A DNA stretch of 64,000 nucleotides from Cordylochernes scorpioides (GCA_030710605.1 CP092868.1:32677363-32741362), one strand, 5' to 3'; shown: positions 25,154 to 47,272, counted from the first letter of the stretch. Numbers and translations: made by a program. The notes: generated by a model from the letters alone, not told the origin.

Positions 25154-25173
25154 ACCGCCGAACAAGCGTGTAC
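25075..25173 (-). pseudogene. U6 snRNA retropseudogene
   Basis: The minus strand carries nearly all of U6, including the ACAGAGA box and the 'GATTAGCATGGCCCCTGCGC' region, but it stops at GAAGCGT without the 3' U-tail. The direct repeat ATCATATTAACAAGGA (25059-25074 and 25174-25189) flanks it, so it was copied in by LINE machinery. The 5' stem-loop has substitutions, and there is no upstream TATA/PSE that I can identify. Confidence 0.92.
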
Positions 25174-25299
25174 ATCATATTAACAAGGAGAAAGAGAGAA
25201 AAAACGAGAACAGAGAACTTTTCTATTAGTCTTTTCTTAAAACTGTCTAATAAATAATCTTGTCATTTGATAAAATAAGATGAATATTTTATCAGGAGG

Positions 25300-25790
25300 A
25301 TATTGTGATATATATAAATAAAGGTCACCTCTCTCGTTAAAATAGGCTCTAAAACTAAACGCCATCTATTGACTGTCTCCTGGTTCAAATCACATTAATA
25401 GGTACCGCTCAGCAAGAGCAACCTAGTTCATGATAATTGAACAATGAATAATATGTGAAGGTTATTCACATATTAATCAATTTTTAACACGGGATTCAAT
25501 CCCGGTTCATGAATGTCGGGAATCGAGCGTGTTACCCTCTCATCCACCGACTTATATTGACTGTCTCCTCAAACATCTCTTTGGCGAAATTCTTAAGATT
25601 TCATTTTAATCCCTTGTGGAGCTACCATGAAATCAAAGCCCGCCCTGGACTGAAAAAGTCCATTAGCTCGAAACAAAGGTCTCCAGGAAGACGCTTCTCA
25701 GTTTTCCAAAACTGGTGTTGCAGTTTTGTCGTCACCAACTCAAATCCAATAATTTGCGGAGATGGTCAATAGATGACGCTTTGTTTTGAT
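25300..25790. mobile_element. MITE family D interrupted by SINE-B
   Basis: The ends 'GGTCACCTCTCTCGTTAAAA...CGCCATCTATTGAC' and 'GTCAATAGATGACGC...GTTTTGATGG' are inverted. The body 'AAAGCCCGCCCTGGACTGA' recurs at 36760 and 53440. A minus-strand SINE-B (about 25388-25545) lies inside, with TTGACTGTCTCC repeated on both sides. Confidence 0.7.
25388..25545 (-). mobile_element. SINE-B
   Basis: On the minus strand the head is GTCGGTGGATGAGAGGGTAA, then CTCGATTCCCGACA, then a GGGATTGAATCCCG-like element, and the 3' end 'GCTGAGCGGTACCTATTAAT'. Other copies are at 27262-27474, 28546-28718 and 29852-30018. Confidence 0.75.
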
Positions 25791-25894
25791 GGAAGAAGAG
25801 ACTTATTTTTATTAAAGAAATCTGTTAATAATCATAAGCAATGAAACCTCTAAAGAAATTAAAGGTATATATATTATTTTTTTCATTTTATATA

Positions 25895-26121
25895 TCAATC
25901 AATTGTAGAACGAAGTTTGACAATTATACCGCAAATGTTTCTTTTGAACGAAAAATTCCCATCCCTGGACACTTTATTTTTCCGTTTATCATTACTTTTC
26001 ACAATTCATCCTTTCATACTTCATCCCTAAAGTTAGAAATAATCGTAATTTCTCCTTAAAATAAATTTCTATTTTTCATTCAAACGAAACATTTACGGTA
26101 TAATTGTCAAATTTCGTTCTA
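25895..26121. mobile_element. SINE-C-related palindromic element
   Basis: The ends TAGAACGAAGTTTGACAATT and its near-complement are inverted. The sequence matches the 3' end of SINE-C twice in opposite orientation, with no tRNA head. Confidence 0.6.
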
Positions 26122-26513
26122 CATTCATAAGCCGTATTATACTGTATTATATCGATCAATTAATATCTTTATTAAGACTTTTAGTGTTATATACAGATTT
26201 TCCTTGGATATAGAGTAAAAATGTGTAGAAAAAAGAGGGGGAAAGAAATTAGAATATACAAAGTTATCGTTCCAAAAATTTCGTTATGTTGTGTTTCTTC
26301 TTTGGTTTTGTAACTAAACTCCATTATGGTGGAACTCTTGAGCTTTATGATGGCTGGTGACGAGTCGATATTATTGATGAGTGAACTTATGTAGACGATG
26401 ATGCGGTTAGTTGTTGCAGATTGTAGGTTACAGGCAGGCAGATCGAATACAGCTTGTGTGGAATCTTGCAGGTCGATCTTTCAGCTTGTCAATCCTCAAG
26501 TATCAGTAGTACA

Positions 26514-26872
26514 AAATTCGAAACTATTTTAAAGGCGTATGATTTTTTTTTATAATAAAACAATTTCTACTGTCCTTACTGCAATGGAAAAATTAATGGA
26601 AGGGCCTGGCTCATCAGTGGTGAACCCTCCCAGCGGTTTCGCCAGTTTAATCTACCATACCGCTGTTATATTGCATTTTTGGAACTTCCTTTTATAGTGA
26701 TACTGTTGGTAGACTCTTGGAATAGGTATTTTAGAAGAACTAAGGACATAAGCTTCGAGGACAGTAGAATTAAATTGCAGTAAGGGCAGTAGAAATTGTT
26801 TAACTTCAAAAAAAATCTTACGCCTTTAAAATAGTTTCGAATTTTGATAACAGATGGCGCGCTAGTGCATCA
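26514..26872. mobile_element. Fold-back family E, with 13-bp TSD
   Basis: Same architecture as 17660-18024, ending 'GATGGCGCGCTAGTGCATCA'. The direct repeat TATCAGTAGTACA flanks it (26501-26513, 26873-26885). Confidence 0.82.
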
Positions 26873-27261
26873 TATCAGTAGTACAGTTAGTGGATCAATT
26901 CTTTCGGTACATATTCTCTTGCGTTATATCAAAAGAACAGCTTCTGTAGATTTTAGATAATCCTTCCTACCATCGCCATAACTTCTTCAAACACTATCTC
27001 TTCTGACTACTCACTTCAAAAACTACAAGTCTACTCATCGATATATGTTCTCATCCCAAACAATCTTTCTGGGAAACAAAATAAATGATTCATGGTATAG
27101 TATGACGGATTCGCTAACTATTGAAGTTCTGTAGATGGACATTTTTCCGGAAGTAAATAGATCTATAGAAGCATAGAGCGCCTCTCTCGTCAGATAACGT
27201 CTAGTTTTGACGTTTATTTTGACAGGAGAGGTGCCCTATGCTTTTAATATATCTTGAAGTT

Positions 27262-27474
27262 CATAGGGATGAGAGGGTAATACGCTCGATTCCCGACAAT
27301 AAGTCGGTGGATGAGAGGGTAACACGCTCGATTCCCGACAGTCATGAACCGGGATTGAATCCCGCGTTAAAAATTGTTTAATATGTGAATAACCTTCACA
27401 TATTATTCATTGTTTCAATTATCATGAACTAGGTTGCTCTTGCTGAGCGGTACCTATTAATGTTATTTGAACCA
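27262..27474 (+). mobile_element. SINE-B with duplicated head
   Basis: The 'GATGAGAGGGTAA.ACGCTC' head occurs twice in a row (27268 and 27310), followed by the normal body and 3' end ACCTATTAATGTTATTTGAA. Confidence 0.75.
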
Positions 27475-27785
27475 GATCTTGAAGTTCTGTTTTGAGGTCT
27501 TTATTTATATGATATTGTTAATATTCATTTGTACAAACTCTTAATTCTTATTGAGTGTCGCATGTATTCTCATTTTCAATAAATATATCTATAATGTACC
27601 AAAGGTCACCTTTCTTATGCATAATGCTGGGTCATTACCCTAGTACAGAACATTATGATAGTAATCATGATTGAACATCCCCGACAGACACCATCAAAAG
27701 TCTCAAGCGTGGTGTCGCTGGAGACCCACTGGCGATTCTCCACCAAACTCTGCAGTGCTGGCAGAGACGCCATATCCATTGTAAA

Positions 27786-28144
27786 TCTATATATATATAA
27801 ATCAATGTTTGTATGTTTGTTTGTTTGTATGTCCGGTAAACAAATTCGCAGTAGTTCACTAATTCAAACCAAAATTTCCATACATAGGTAAAAAAAATAC
27901 GGGAAAGACGATAGGCTATTTTAAAAAATATATAAATCAATTATTAAAACTATATATTCAAATTATTCTACTTAGCTCACGAACAGCGCCCTCTATCAAA
28001 GATTAGATTAAATTATGCTGATGCAAACAAATAGATAATGCTAATAACAAACAATTATTTAAAAAAATCTTATCTAAATATAAATCACTCGGGCAGATAT
28101 GCACACGGGTCAATCCCGGGGCGAAGCCCGGGTCACCCATCTAG
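27786..28144 (+). mobile_element. Non-autonomous Helitron
   Basis: Starts TCTATATATATATAAATC after an A. Ends with hairpin CCCGGGGCGAAGCCCGGG, then CTAG followed by T. 359 bp. Its 5' part (the 'GTATGTCCGGTA' and 'CAGTAGTTCACTAATTCAAA' region) is shared with 47774-48260 and, inverted, 60110-60203. Confidence 0.88.
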
Positions 28145-28239
28145 TAGTGTATATAATGCATTTTATCTTTTTTTTTTTAAATAGTGCAGACTGTGGACTT
28201 TGCATGTATTGACAAGATGTCAATAAAATGATTTTAATT

Positions 28240-28322
28240 GTCAAAAATTGTCAAAAGTCTCAAGCTTTACAAGCTTGATACCCTAATATGATTGAGTGGA
28301 GATAAGAAAGAAGAAGAAGATG
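28240..28322 (+). mobile_element. LINE 3' tail fragment
   Basis: 'CTCAAGCTTTACAAGCTTGA...GAGTGGAGATAAGAAAGAAG', the same 3' end as 535-715. Confidence 0.65.
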
Positions 28323-28545
28323 GGAATGAAGAATTTGCTGCAACACCAGTTTTGAAGATTAAAACAAATTCCAAGTTTAGGACTATGGCCATTCTTTATC
28401 ACTACCATAGCGTTACAATGATTCCAATGATGAACCAAAATGAATGGTTTTAATGCATTTTAATGGGAGATGTACCTCTTTCGGCACATGAGTATCATTC
28501 TTCCATAATACATCTATACTAGGTGTTCATTATCACAAGATAGGA

Positions 28546-28718
28546 GTCGGTGGATGAGAGGGTAACACGCTCGATTCCCGACAGTCATGAACGGGGATTG
28601 AATCCCGCGTTAAAATCTGTTTAATATGTGAATAACCTTCACATATTATTCACTGTTTCAATTATCATGAACTAGGTTGCTCTTGCTGAGCGGTACCTAT
28701 TAATGTAATTTGAACCAG
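28546..28718 (+). mobile_element. SINE-B, complete
   Basis: Head GTCGGTGGATGAGAGGGTAA, B-box-like GGGATTGAATCCCG, and 3' end ACCTATTAATGTAATTTGAA. Confidence 0.8.
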
Positions 28719-28912
28719 ACAGATATTACAAGATTGTAGATTTCGATAAATTACAAAAAAAATCATAAGACAACTATTTTTATTTACTTGATTAAAGGAA
28801 GCTTTCGAACAAGCCCTTCTTCATATAACTAAAAGCCTATAGAAAAGCTATTTTAGCTTGAAACCTTACAAATTTTATAATTTAAAAAGAAATTTACTAG
28901 AAAAATCTTATA

Positions 28913-29285
28913 CAGTAGAACCTCCATGAGAGGACACTTGCGCTAGAGGACAACTCTCTATAAAGGACAGTTTTCATTTCAAAATTATGATAAAGCACAA
29001 TTTGGATTATAGATTATAATAAAAGAAAATAAGACCTAATCCAAATAATTTATTAGTGTGTGATGTTTCGGCAACATTGTCACCATCATCAGACAAATTG
29101 CCATGATGGTGACAATGTTGTTGCCGAAACGTCACACACTAATAAATTATTTGGATTAGGTCTTATTTTCTTTTATTTCAAAATTATCATTTTTACTATT
29201 TAGCAACTCTCCGGTAAGAGGACACCTTTCCTTAAAGGACACTTTGACTCTACAATTAGGTGTCCTTTACAGAGAGGTTCTACTG
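28913..29285. mobile_element. pogo/Tigger-like MITE carrying a nested insertion
   Basis: Outer TIRs CAGTAGAACCTC and GAGGTTCTACTG, with TA on both sides. It is split by the hammerhead element 28989-29174; the two halves together match 48479-48656. Confidence 0.85.
28989..29174. mobile_element. Palindromic hammerhead-core element with 13-bp TSD
   Basis: Flanked by ATTTCAAAATTAT (28976-28988, 29175-29187), with an empty site in the same MITE at about 48545. Its minus-strand arm has CTGATGATGGTGACAATGTT-GCC-GAAAC. The plus-strand arm has lost the CTG of the core (CATGATGG). Confidence 0.85.
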
Positions 29286-29851
29286 TAATGCTAAAATCTA
29301 AAACTATTTATATTTATCCAGAGGATTTTGTTTTCTTTAAAGGTTAAATTGAAAAAAAAAATCAACAATTGGAGTCAAATTGTATTTGAATCTAGTTTCA
29401 TTTTTCCAAATATTTGACGCTTATTGTGATATTTTCTTCTCTAAATATATTTTTGAATCCTGCAATATGGACATTAATGGAATATAATAATTTGATTCTT
29501 GATATTTATAAAATTGTTTATGAAAATAGTTTCATTTTTCCAAATATTTGACTCTTATTGTTATATTTCCTTCTCTAAATATATTTTTGAATCCTGCAAT
29601 ATGGACATTAATGGAATATAATATTTTGATATCTATTTCAATAAAAAGAAAAAATTCGAAGAGAAATCATTATATTGGAAAGTAGAAAAGAAGTATTGAT
29701 AATTTATTTTGTTGAAATTTTTGTGATCACATGAAGAATTTTATTCCCTACAATGAAATTTAGAAAGAAATTGAAGAATATTGCTCATTTTTATATAATA
29801 AAATTATATATGTATGAAGCAATTAAGAATGATAATGGATTATAAGAATAT

Positions 29852-30018
29852 CGGTGGACAAGTTGGTTAAAACCCTCGATTCCTGACAGCCATGAACTTG
29901 TATCGAATCCTGCACTGTATACTTTTTCCTGTGAAGAACCCGTTCATATTTCTCATGTAAATAACATAAGCTAGGTGCTCTTTTTGAGCTATACCTAATA
30001 AAGTTATTTTGGAATAGG
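29852..30018 (+). mobile_element. SINE-B, diverged copy
   Basis: Head 'ATCGGTGGACAAGTTGGTTA' and 'CCTCGATTCCTGACAGCCAT', 3' end 'GAGCTATACCTAATAAAGTT'. Older than the copies at 27262 and 28546. Confidence 0.65.
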
Positions 30019-30137
30019 TAGGTAATGGATTATAATATATATTTCTGGCGCTTTATTGCTTTGTATTAATTTATGCCTAACTGGCCTTGTCTTTATTGTT
30101 TGTGGAAGAGCATTGCTCGATGCAAATATTTGAATGT

Positions 30138-30372
30138 AATTCTACTGTCCTATAAGCTTATGTCCATAGTTTTCTTGAAACCCATTTCTGAGATTCCATC
30201 CTTCAGTGCTGCGTATATAAGCAGAATCGTCCAATACAGTATTAGAGCTCTGAGAAGCGGTCTGGTGGATTAAATTGGCGAAACCGCTGGGAGGGTTCAC
30301 CACTGATGAGCCAAGCCCTCCCAATATATTTTTTCATCGCAGTAAGGGCAGTGGAAGTTTGAATTATGTATA
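30138..30372 (-). mobile_element. Fold-back family E fragment
   Basis: Contains the inverted 'TGGCGAAACCGCTGGGAGGG' segment and 'CAGTAAGGGCAGTGGAAGTT'. The outer ends are missing. Confidence 0.65.
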
Positions 30373-30909
30373 AAAGAAACATTCGTGCTTTTAAATCCTT
30401 TCATTTTATATATATATTTCTGTTAAAGATTATAATTGTTATGAAGAATTTGGAATATATATTTTCATGTTAATTTAATGGAAAAATCAAAACATTCCCG
30501 AAATGCCCCAAATGCGATTCCCAACCAGCCAGTCCATCTATTGAATTGTATCAAATCCTCCAAAAAAGACCTCTGGGAAAACCTCTAGACTATAATAGAA
30601 AAGCTGAGACAATGGAACCTAATGGAAATTGTTTAAACAACTTGAGGAATAAGCAACAACAACATGGTTGAATCAAGAAGAAATTCAGTTCACTATATTT
30701 CCAATATCGTATTATATCCTGAAGAAATACCCAACTCTATTCTAAATAGATATCATAGAAGATGTCAGGTAAGAATTTTGATGATCATGATGATAACTCA
30801 TGTCAAATGACCAACAAAACTAGGAGAGTAAATACTATCACACACAAAGCATTAAACTTTAAATGCAGATATCAATTCATCACTAACATTATAAAGACCT
30901 TTACATAAA

Positions 30910-31228
30910 CTAACTCCGCCTTTGCCGGTCCCAGGCTAGGATGAAAAAGGAGTAGGGGAAGCAGTAACAAGCTCGCTAAAAAACCTGGGCTCAGGTGGCC
31001 CATGCAGATAGTACCTTGTAAGTGCTCCTAATCCAAGTATACAGGATGAGCAGCATTTGTACTCCATGTTAGGAGCGGCTGCACATGGAGTCTGTTCTTC
31101 ATGTCAGAGGCGGCCATTTATTTTGGAGCTAAGTTGGCCTGCCACTGAGTAGTGCTCCCAGTCTTAATGACAAAGGCAGACGCATTCTACTTCACCCAGT
31201 GTGGAAATAAGAAAGAAGAAGAAGACCT
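30910..31228 (+). mobile_element. Repeat G (LINE/SINE 3' region) with GAA tail
   Basis: A moderately GC-rich repeat of about 310 bp starting 'CCTTTGCCGGTCCCAGGCTA' and ending '...AATAAGAAAGAAGAAGAAG'. Also at 41277-41600, 42475-42600 and 42605-42880. The tail resembles the LINE tail at 715, suggesting a SINE using that LINE. Confidence 0.65.
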
Positions 31229-31372
31229 TTACATAGAGATTCTCCTGAGGGAGATATAGCATTGAGTGGAGAAATGAAAGAAAGAATTTATAATAAGACA
31301 AACCCAGGATATAACGAACCTTCCCTTAATAACGAATATATAAATCTCAATGTTAGTTATAACAATGGTATT

Positions 31373-31592
31373 GATAAGGCACAATTTGGATTATAGATTA
31401 TAAACACAAGGTAATAAGACCAAATTATGTTTATAATCTGTAATCCAAATTGTGCCTTATCATTTTTATAGACTTCAATGGACCTAAGAAGTTATTCGGA
31501 TTCAGTACTTTTGTCTGAAGATGGTAACAACGCTGTTACCGAAACATCACACACTATTTATTTTTTTGGATTTGGTCTTATTACCTTGTGTT
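31373..31592. mobile_element. Palindromic hammerhead-core element with 13-bp TSD
   Basis: Flanked by TAACAATGGTATT (31360-31372, 31593-31605). The plus-strand core is CTGAAGA-U-GGTAACA-ACGC-TGTTACC-GAAAC at about 31514-31544, with perfect stem II. It starts GATAAGGCACAATTTGGATT. Confidence 0.85.
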
Positions 31593-31692
31593 TAACAATG
31601 GTATTTTTAATGAAATGAATTGGGTATTACATTAAGTTTTTCCATTATAAGGGAAGGTTCACAATATCCTGGGTTTGTCTTAAGCGAGGTTT

Positions 31693-31862
31693 TACATATA
31701 TATGTAGAACCTTCTTGAGAGAACATTCACGCTAGAGGACCTCTCTATAAAGGACAGTTTTCATTTGCAAAATTACCATTTTTACTATTTAGCAATTCTC
31801 CGGTAAGAGGACACCTCTCCCTAAGGACACTTTGGCTCTGTAATTAGGGAGGTTCTACTGTA
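31693..31862. mobile_element. pogo/Tigger-like MITE
   Basis: Decayed copy: TGTAGAACCTTC left end and GGTTCTACTGTA right end, with an interior 'GAGGACACCTCTCC' motif. Confidence 0.65.
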
Positions 31863-32695
31863 TATATATATTGTTTCTTGATTTTCTCTCCCTCTTGAGA
31901 AAGAAAAATATTTATTAAATAATCATTTTTCATAACATATACAGTATACATATATTAAAAAACAAAATAGGCATATCCTGACCTGCTCACATGAGCTTTT
32001 GAGATATCATAATTTGCATAATACCCAAGAGGTATAATTTCTTTTCGCCAAAATATTAAACTGTGTTGTTGTGCAGAGATTTTTTATCTTACCTTTTTAA
32101 ATAAAATTTTCTATAAAATCAATAAGTTCTATTATCCTACAAAAATTATTTATTATACATTGCTACACACTCATCTACAATTCACCAGCAACTAACTGAA
32201 GAAGAAAAAAAATTCTATTTGCATTCTTCAGATATGCAAATAAATCTAATTAAAAAAATACTTTTTACAATAAGGAATTTGCATACATAACTTCTAACAG
32301 CTTGAACAATTTACATATTTTCTCCCAAGAAATTTCAAGGTGATCAACTTCAACAAACTGTAAATATGTCAAACTTGTGTTAAAATGTAAATACAAATTC
32401 ATCCATCTATAAATACACTGTACAAAATAAACATGGGTACCAGCGCGAACGAATGCTATGGCACGCCGCGTGTGCACTCTCACTTGGCATAACAGTTGCA
32501 CCCTTTCATTCAATCACAACATTGTATATATGATATTATATAAAAATTTATAAATTAATTCAAATTATATTTTTTAGAACAAACCTCTGTGAAGTCAGCC
32601 GCCAGATAGCACTGTTTCACACTAAATATTTCATTATTGTTTTCCTTTGGCCAGCTCAAATATTTTGTAGATATGTATTCTTTCATTTTCTTTAA

Positions 32696-33013
32696 ATCTT
32701 CTTCTTTCTTATCTCTACTCAATCACACTAAGGTATCAAGCCTGTAAAGCTTGAGAATTTTTATGGTGTCTGCTGGGGAAGAGTGAAGCTCATCAATGGA
32801 TGAGTCAATACAGTCAATAATATGTCTTGGGGTTGCAGGCTGAGAATTGCACTTAGTACATAGTGGGAAAACCCTGCAACCATTCTGGAAAGTCATTGTC
32901 CGTAGATGACCAGACTTAAGTCTGGAAATCAAATGTTTCTTTAAATGAGTTTTTAAAATAATATTAAGAAATCGGTACCTGTCTTGAGAGGTAGAGAATA
33001 CATATTTACACAT
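32696..33013 (-). pseudogene. LINE ORF2 C-terminus and 3' end
   Basis: The minus frame encodes SRLKSGHLRTMTFQNG, then a C-x2-C...H...C module (CTKCNSQPATPRHIIDC). This is the C-terminal zinc-binding tail seen after the RNase H domain of many arthropod LINE polymerases. The stop is at about 32723, followed by the CTT-rich (GAA on the element strand) tail. The RT and endonuclease parts are absent (5' truncated). Closely related copies are at 43402-43630, 535-715 and 44390-44570. Confidence 0.82.
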
Positions 33014-33588
33014 CTACAAAAGATTTAAGCCGGCCAAAAGAAAACAACAATGAATTATATTGTGGCAAAGAAATAATTAATATTTTTATCATTTAATTTA
33101 TCATTGAAAATATTCAAAAGATTATATAAATATATATTAACTGTTTATGATAATAATATTTATCATAAAAATATTTCTTTGCTTGCTTGTTCAAGATTCT
33201 CTAGCTGTTCCAGTTTCCAGTTCCAAATAACTTTATTAGGTGCCGCTCAAAAAGAGCAACCTAGAGCATCATATTTACAACATACTGTGGGGGATGTACA
33301 GGGTTTGTTCATTTACAATTTATATTGATGTCGTTGGGTCCTCAGGTCCTTGGGGATATTGTTTTTGAGGTTTTTTCTGGCTTGTTTGATATTCAAGGTG
33401 GGTTTATTTTTCCTGTTGTCGATTAGTCGTACGGACGTCATCAATAAATACTTTTACATCTTAAGATATTCCAAGACTTGATTTCTATGCTACAATATAG
33501 TGCAGAGCTTATCTAGTAGCTGACTTGTTCAACTAGTAGCACTTTTGTTCTAGATTATTTGAATTAATATATAAATTTTTATATATAA

Positions 33589-33897
33589 GGGGGTCGGTGG
33601 AATGATGGTCTAAACTGTTGGTTTTCAACCGCTACGACCCGGGTTCGATTCCTGCATTGGGCACTTTTTTCTAATAAAAAAAAAATGCTCCAATGGCCCC
33701 CGATTCTTGCAAAATTCCAACCCCACCCATGAGTGCAAGTAACCAAACGATTCTGGCACATTTGTAAGTGCAAAGTCGAACTGCTTTACACATGTGTAGA
33801 CATGTGGTACACTTACAGTAAAAGCAATCGCCTACTTTTACCCACCATGATTATCATGGCCTGTACCACATGTACTAGGGATAAGCAAAAAATATAT
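33589..33897 (+). mobile_element. SINE-A, complete copy
   Basis: A tRNA-like head (GGTCGGTGGAATGATGGTCT as A-box region, B-box GGGTTCGATTCC at 33640-33651), a linker with an A-run, and a body with 'GTAAGTGCAAAGTCGAACTG'. The 3' end is 'CACCATGATTATCATGG...ACTAGGGATAAGC' plus an A-tail. About 309 bp. Pol III-type promoter boxes appear intact. Confidence 0.85.
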
Positions 33898-34569
33898 ATA
33901 TATTGTTGCATCTTGGCTAATGAACCTATTTTATTTTAATTTGTAATCTTATTTTTCATATATTTTAAATTCAGAATTATATTTTATATTTATTTTATTA
34001 AACAGAATATATGTATTATAGAATCACCATTTGTATTCAGGTACACGTGTGACTTCACTGCTCTCTTTGATGTGAGAAATAAATAAATAATTCTGGAGGC
34101 TACTTGAAACACGCTCTGGTAAAATGCAAGACCCGGCACAGGAGATAATCAAGGTTGAAGAGTCTGCCAAGCCGCAACCTGGTGCAACAATATGTATATA
34201 ACATATGGTGAAATAAGTGTTAAACAAAGAAAAAAAAAAGCCTTAAATTTATATTTGTTTCTTATCCCCTTGTGTAAAGATTATACAATTCCATGTTCTG
34301 CGCAACAGGCGATGCAGCATGCAAATCAACATCTATATCTTGTACTGTTGTTGTTTCTTATCCCCATGTGAAAGATTTGCCTTGCCTTTGCCTGTAGTTT
34401 GAGGCCGTTTCTAACATGGAAGCAGACGCTGCTTCCCCGTAATTCCTGGAGAGGGACCCTTGCTGAGGTTCATCAACTGGATCAGTTGAACTCAGAATTT
34501 TTAAAGAGGTCTACTCCACTTCTAACAATGCTGCTGTTGGTCCGCGATTGCTTATTCGTCAATTATACT

Positions 34570-35189
34570 GCTTGTTTAACAGTATATAGAGTAGAATCTG
34601 GAAAAACTTAGTGAAAATTTCAGGTCTCTATCCCGAATATTCTTCAAGTTATTTGCAAATTGCGTTGCAAATTTGCCTTTTCGCTCACAAGCAGCGCCTC
34701 TAGCGGTGAAGCTGGGAAGTAATATCAGCTGACCTAATGTACATGTAAAACGTGTTTTGACAGGACATAGAGAAAAATCTGGAAAAGATATTTATCAGAT
34801 TTTTAGCCAATAAAGAATAAAATTGACAGGTTCTGGGCAAAAATAGTTGTTCTTTTAGTTGGAAAATGATGACAATATTGCTGTATCATGTTTGATTATC
34901 AGATACAGAATAATATCGGGAAAAATTCCAAAAAGCTGAGACTACGGGTGTAGCCAGTTCATTTTTAGTGTGCAGGAACAAAATTCTAACAGAAAAACAT
35001 TCATTCGAGCAGAAGACACAAAGCCAGATCATCTCTTTATAAAAATATCGCTTCTCAGACACAAAGTTTGGAGCGGGACGTTTCACAAGAGTGACATCCA
35101 CGGCGCCAATTTATAATTGTAACAAATAGTATTTGAATAAAAGCATTTAATCGGGTAAAACCAGGGCGTTGCCCGGGTCATTCGGCTAG
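34570..35189 (+). mobile_element. Helitron 3' portion
   Basis: Matches the element at 58882-60203 in inverse orientation ('AGTATATAGAGTAGAATCTG') and ends with a GGGCGTTGCCCGGG hairpin and CTAG before T. The 5' TC terminus was not found, so it is truncated or rearranged. Confidence 0.75.
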
Positions 35190-35199
35190 TTAACTATAT

Positions 35200-36379
35200 T
35201 TGACAAAATATGGGCAACAAAAAGTGAATATTGTTTCTATTTTATGCCAGAGTATAAATCAATTGTTGTTAGTGTCCATCAAGTTTTGGTGACACTATGT
35301 GTGTGTGACAAATATTCTTCAATTTCATCTGTTAGTGACCAACACTCACAGCTTATCTAGTGACCCTCTGGTAGTTCCCTTGACCCCTTTCAGCCAGTTT
35401 ATTGGAGGTCATCCCATCTTTTTTTATTTCAATATTTTCTACAATTCCTAACAATCCTAATCTATTTGCTCTCATTATCTGTCCATAGTATTTCTTTTAT
35501 GAATTTCCTATTATGTGTAAGAGAGGCTTTTTATTTATGTTGTGCAAGGCACTTTTAGGCAAGAGTCGGTTTAACAGAAATGAAGGCTAGGATAGATATG
35601 AGGAACCAGACAGGATCCGCTAGGTGAATGACATCTGGGAAGCCCAATGGGTTGAGGCGAAAGAGATGTGTACAAAAGAAATTTTAAACCCCACCTTTCG
35701 CAAGCAGTTAGGTTTTGTAGTTGTGGGAAGCTGTCTTTTGATTGAATGAACCCTTCACTCTCTAAGCAGATGTTGTGCCGTTGATTTTTTTTAAAAATTA
35801 CAAAAAATGATATGAGCAAACAAAAATATTGTGATTAAAATGAATGATTAAATAAATCATACAGGCTTTAAACATTGAATAAATGTCAACATTTTGAAAA
35901 TATATTTAATATAAGCAGCCATTATATAAATTAAAATTAACTGGCTGCATATCCACTAAACATCTTCCAAATTACAAAAAAAAGTTGACACAATTTAACA
36001 TCATGTTTCTATTAACAAAACTCCTTAAATCAATCATAGGTGTGTACATGTACAAATGAAGGCTTTCAAATAAAAATAAAACTTTCCATAAACCTTTTTA
36101 AAATCAAGTTATTTTAATTGTTTGCATTACTTACAAAATGTGAGCATTACATTAATGAAGTAACCAGAGAAGAGAAGAGATAATGACCAGAGTGGAAGGA
36201 AACAGAAACACAAAGATAGGAAGGTAAAAAGGGGGGGTAGGGGGAAGACAACAAAGATATATGAACAGTTTTGTATAAACAACAAAGATAGGAAAAGATT
36301 AAAGGGGGGGCCAAATGCCTTTTCTGGCGGTGAAATCAAGAAGCGAGAATGAAGTGAGAGAGATGTGGAATGATGCCCC
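35200..36379. other. Downstream of PRMT1: 3' UTR and intergenic DNA
   Basis: Directly after the PRMT1 stop codon on the minus strand. The first part must be the 3' UTR, but I could not place its polyadenylation site with confidence. No coding frame is supported. Confidence 0.4.
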
Positions 36380-46371
<9,992 letters not shown>

Positions 46372-47272
46372 TCAATACAACTTGATGGATCAATCTCTTA
46401 AGAAACTACAGTGTACTATGTAAATGTACTATCTACTCTATGGGGAAACAAGTTCCTATTATCCCATCTTGATGGATACCAATCCGTGAGACTGAAAATT
46501 TAGATTTTTTAATTGTGGTTACTTGTTATACTACTCCTAATTGGGACTGCTGGTAATTGGAACTGTTTGTAATTAAAACGGCTAGTAATTGAGACTGCTA
46601 GTAATTGAGACAGCTGATAAGTGGACAGCTTGGGGTGTTGAATTAAAGAGAAGTCAGACTGTATATATATATATTTTTATCATCTTCCTGTCACTTGGGA
46701 AAATCCCTCAATAGAGATTAATTAAGAAAAAAGAGTGAAATCTTTTCTAGAGGTTCATCCAGTGGAGGAGCCAGGTCAAGTAATTTATTTTACAAAGATG
46801 TAGGCTACTCATTTGATGGGAGGCTATCAAGTTTTAGTAGGAAATTTTTTTAATGAATTTTTTAATAATACTGGCCAAATTGAAGGCAAGAAATTCTTAA
46901 TGAAAAATCCTTTGGCAGCCTGCCAGTTGGATTCTGGTAGGGAGGGTTGGTAAATATGTTTACCTGAAGACTTTGCTTCAGAGATAGGAATCAGGTCATT
47001 TAACTAACTGCAAGCAAGAGAGAGAGAGAGAGGATGGCTATCTCTATATATATAAAAGTCAATTCCTGTCTGTCTGTCTCGCGATAAACTCAAAAACTAC
47101 TGAACCAATTGGTTCCAAATTTTGCATGTCGCTTTTTATAAACCTGGGGAAAATTTTTGGCTACATTTTGCTTATTATTTTTGGCTATTTCTTTTTTTAA
47201 TTTGAAGAACTATTTTTTTACGCGGAGTAATCCGGAATGGAATGAATACCCAAATATGGCCATTTTGTATAC

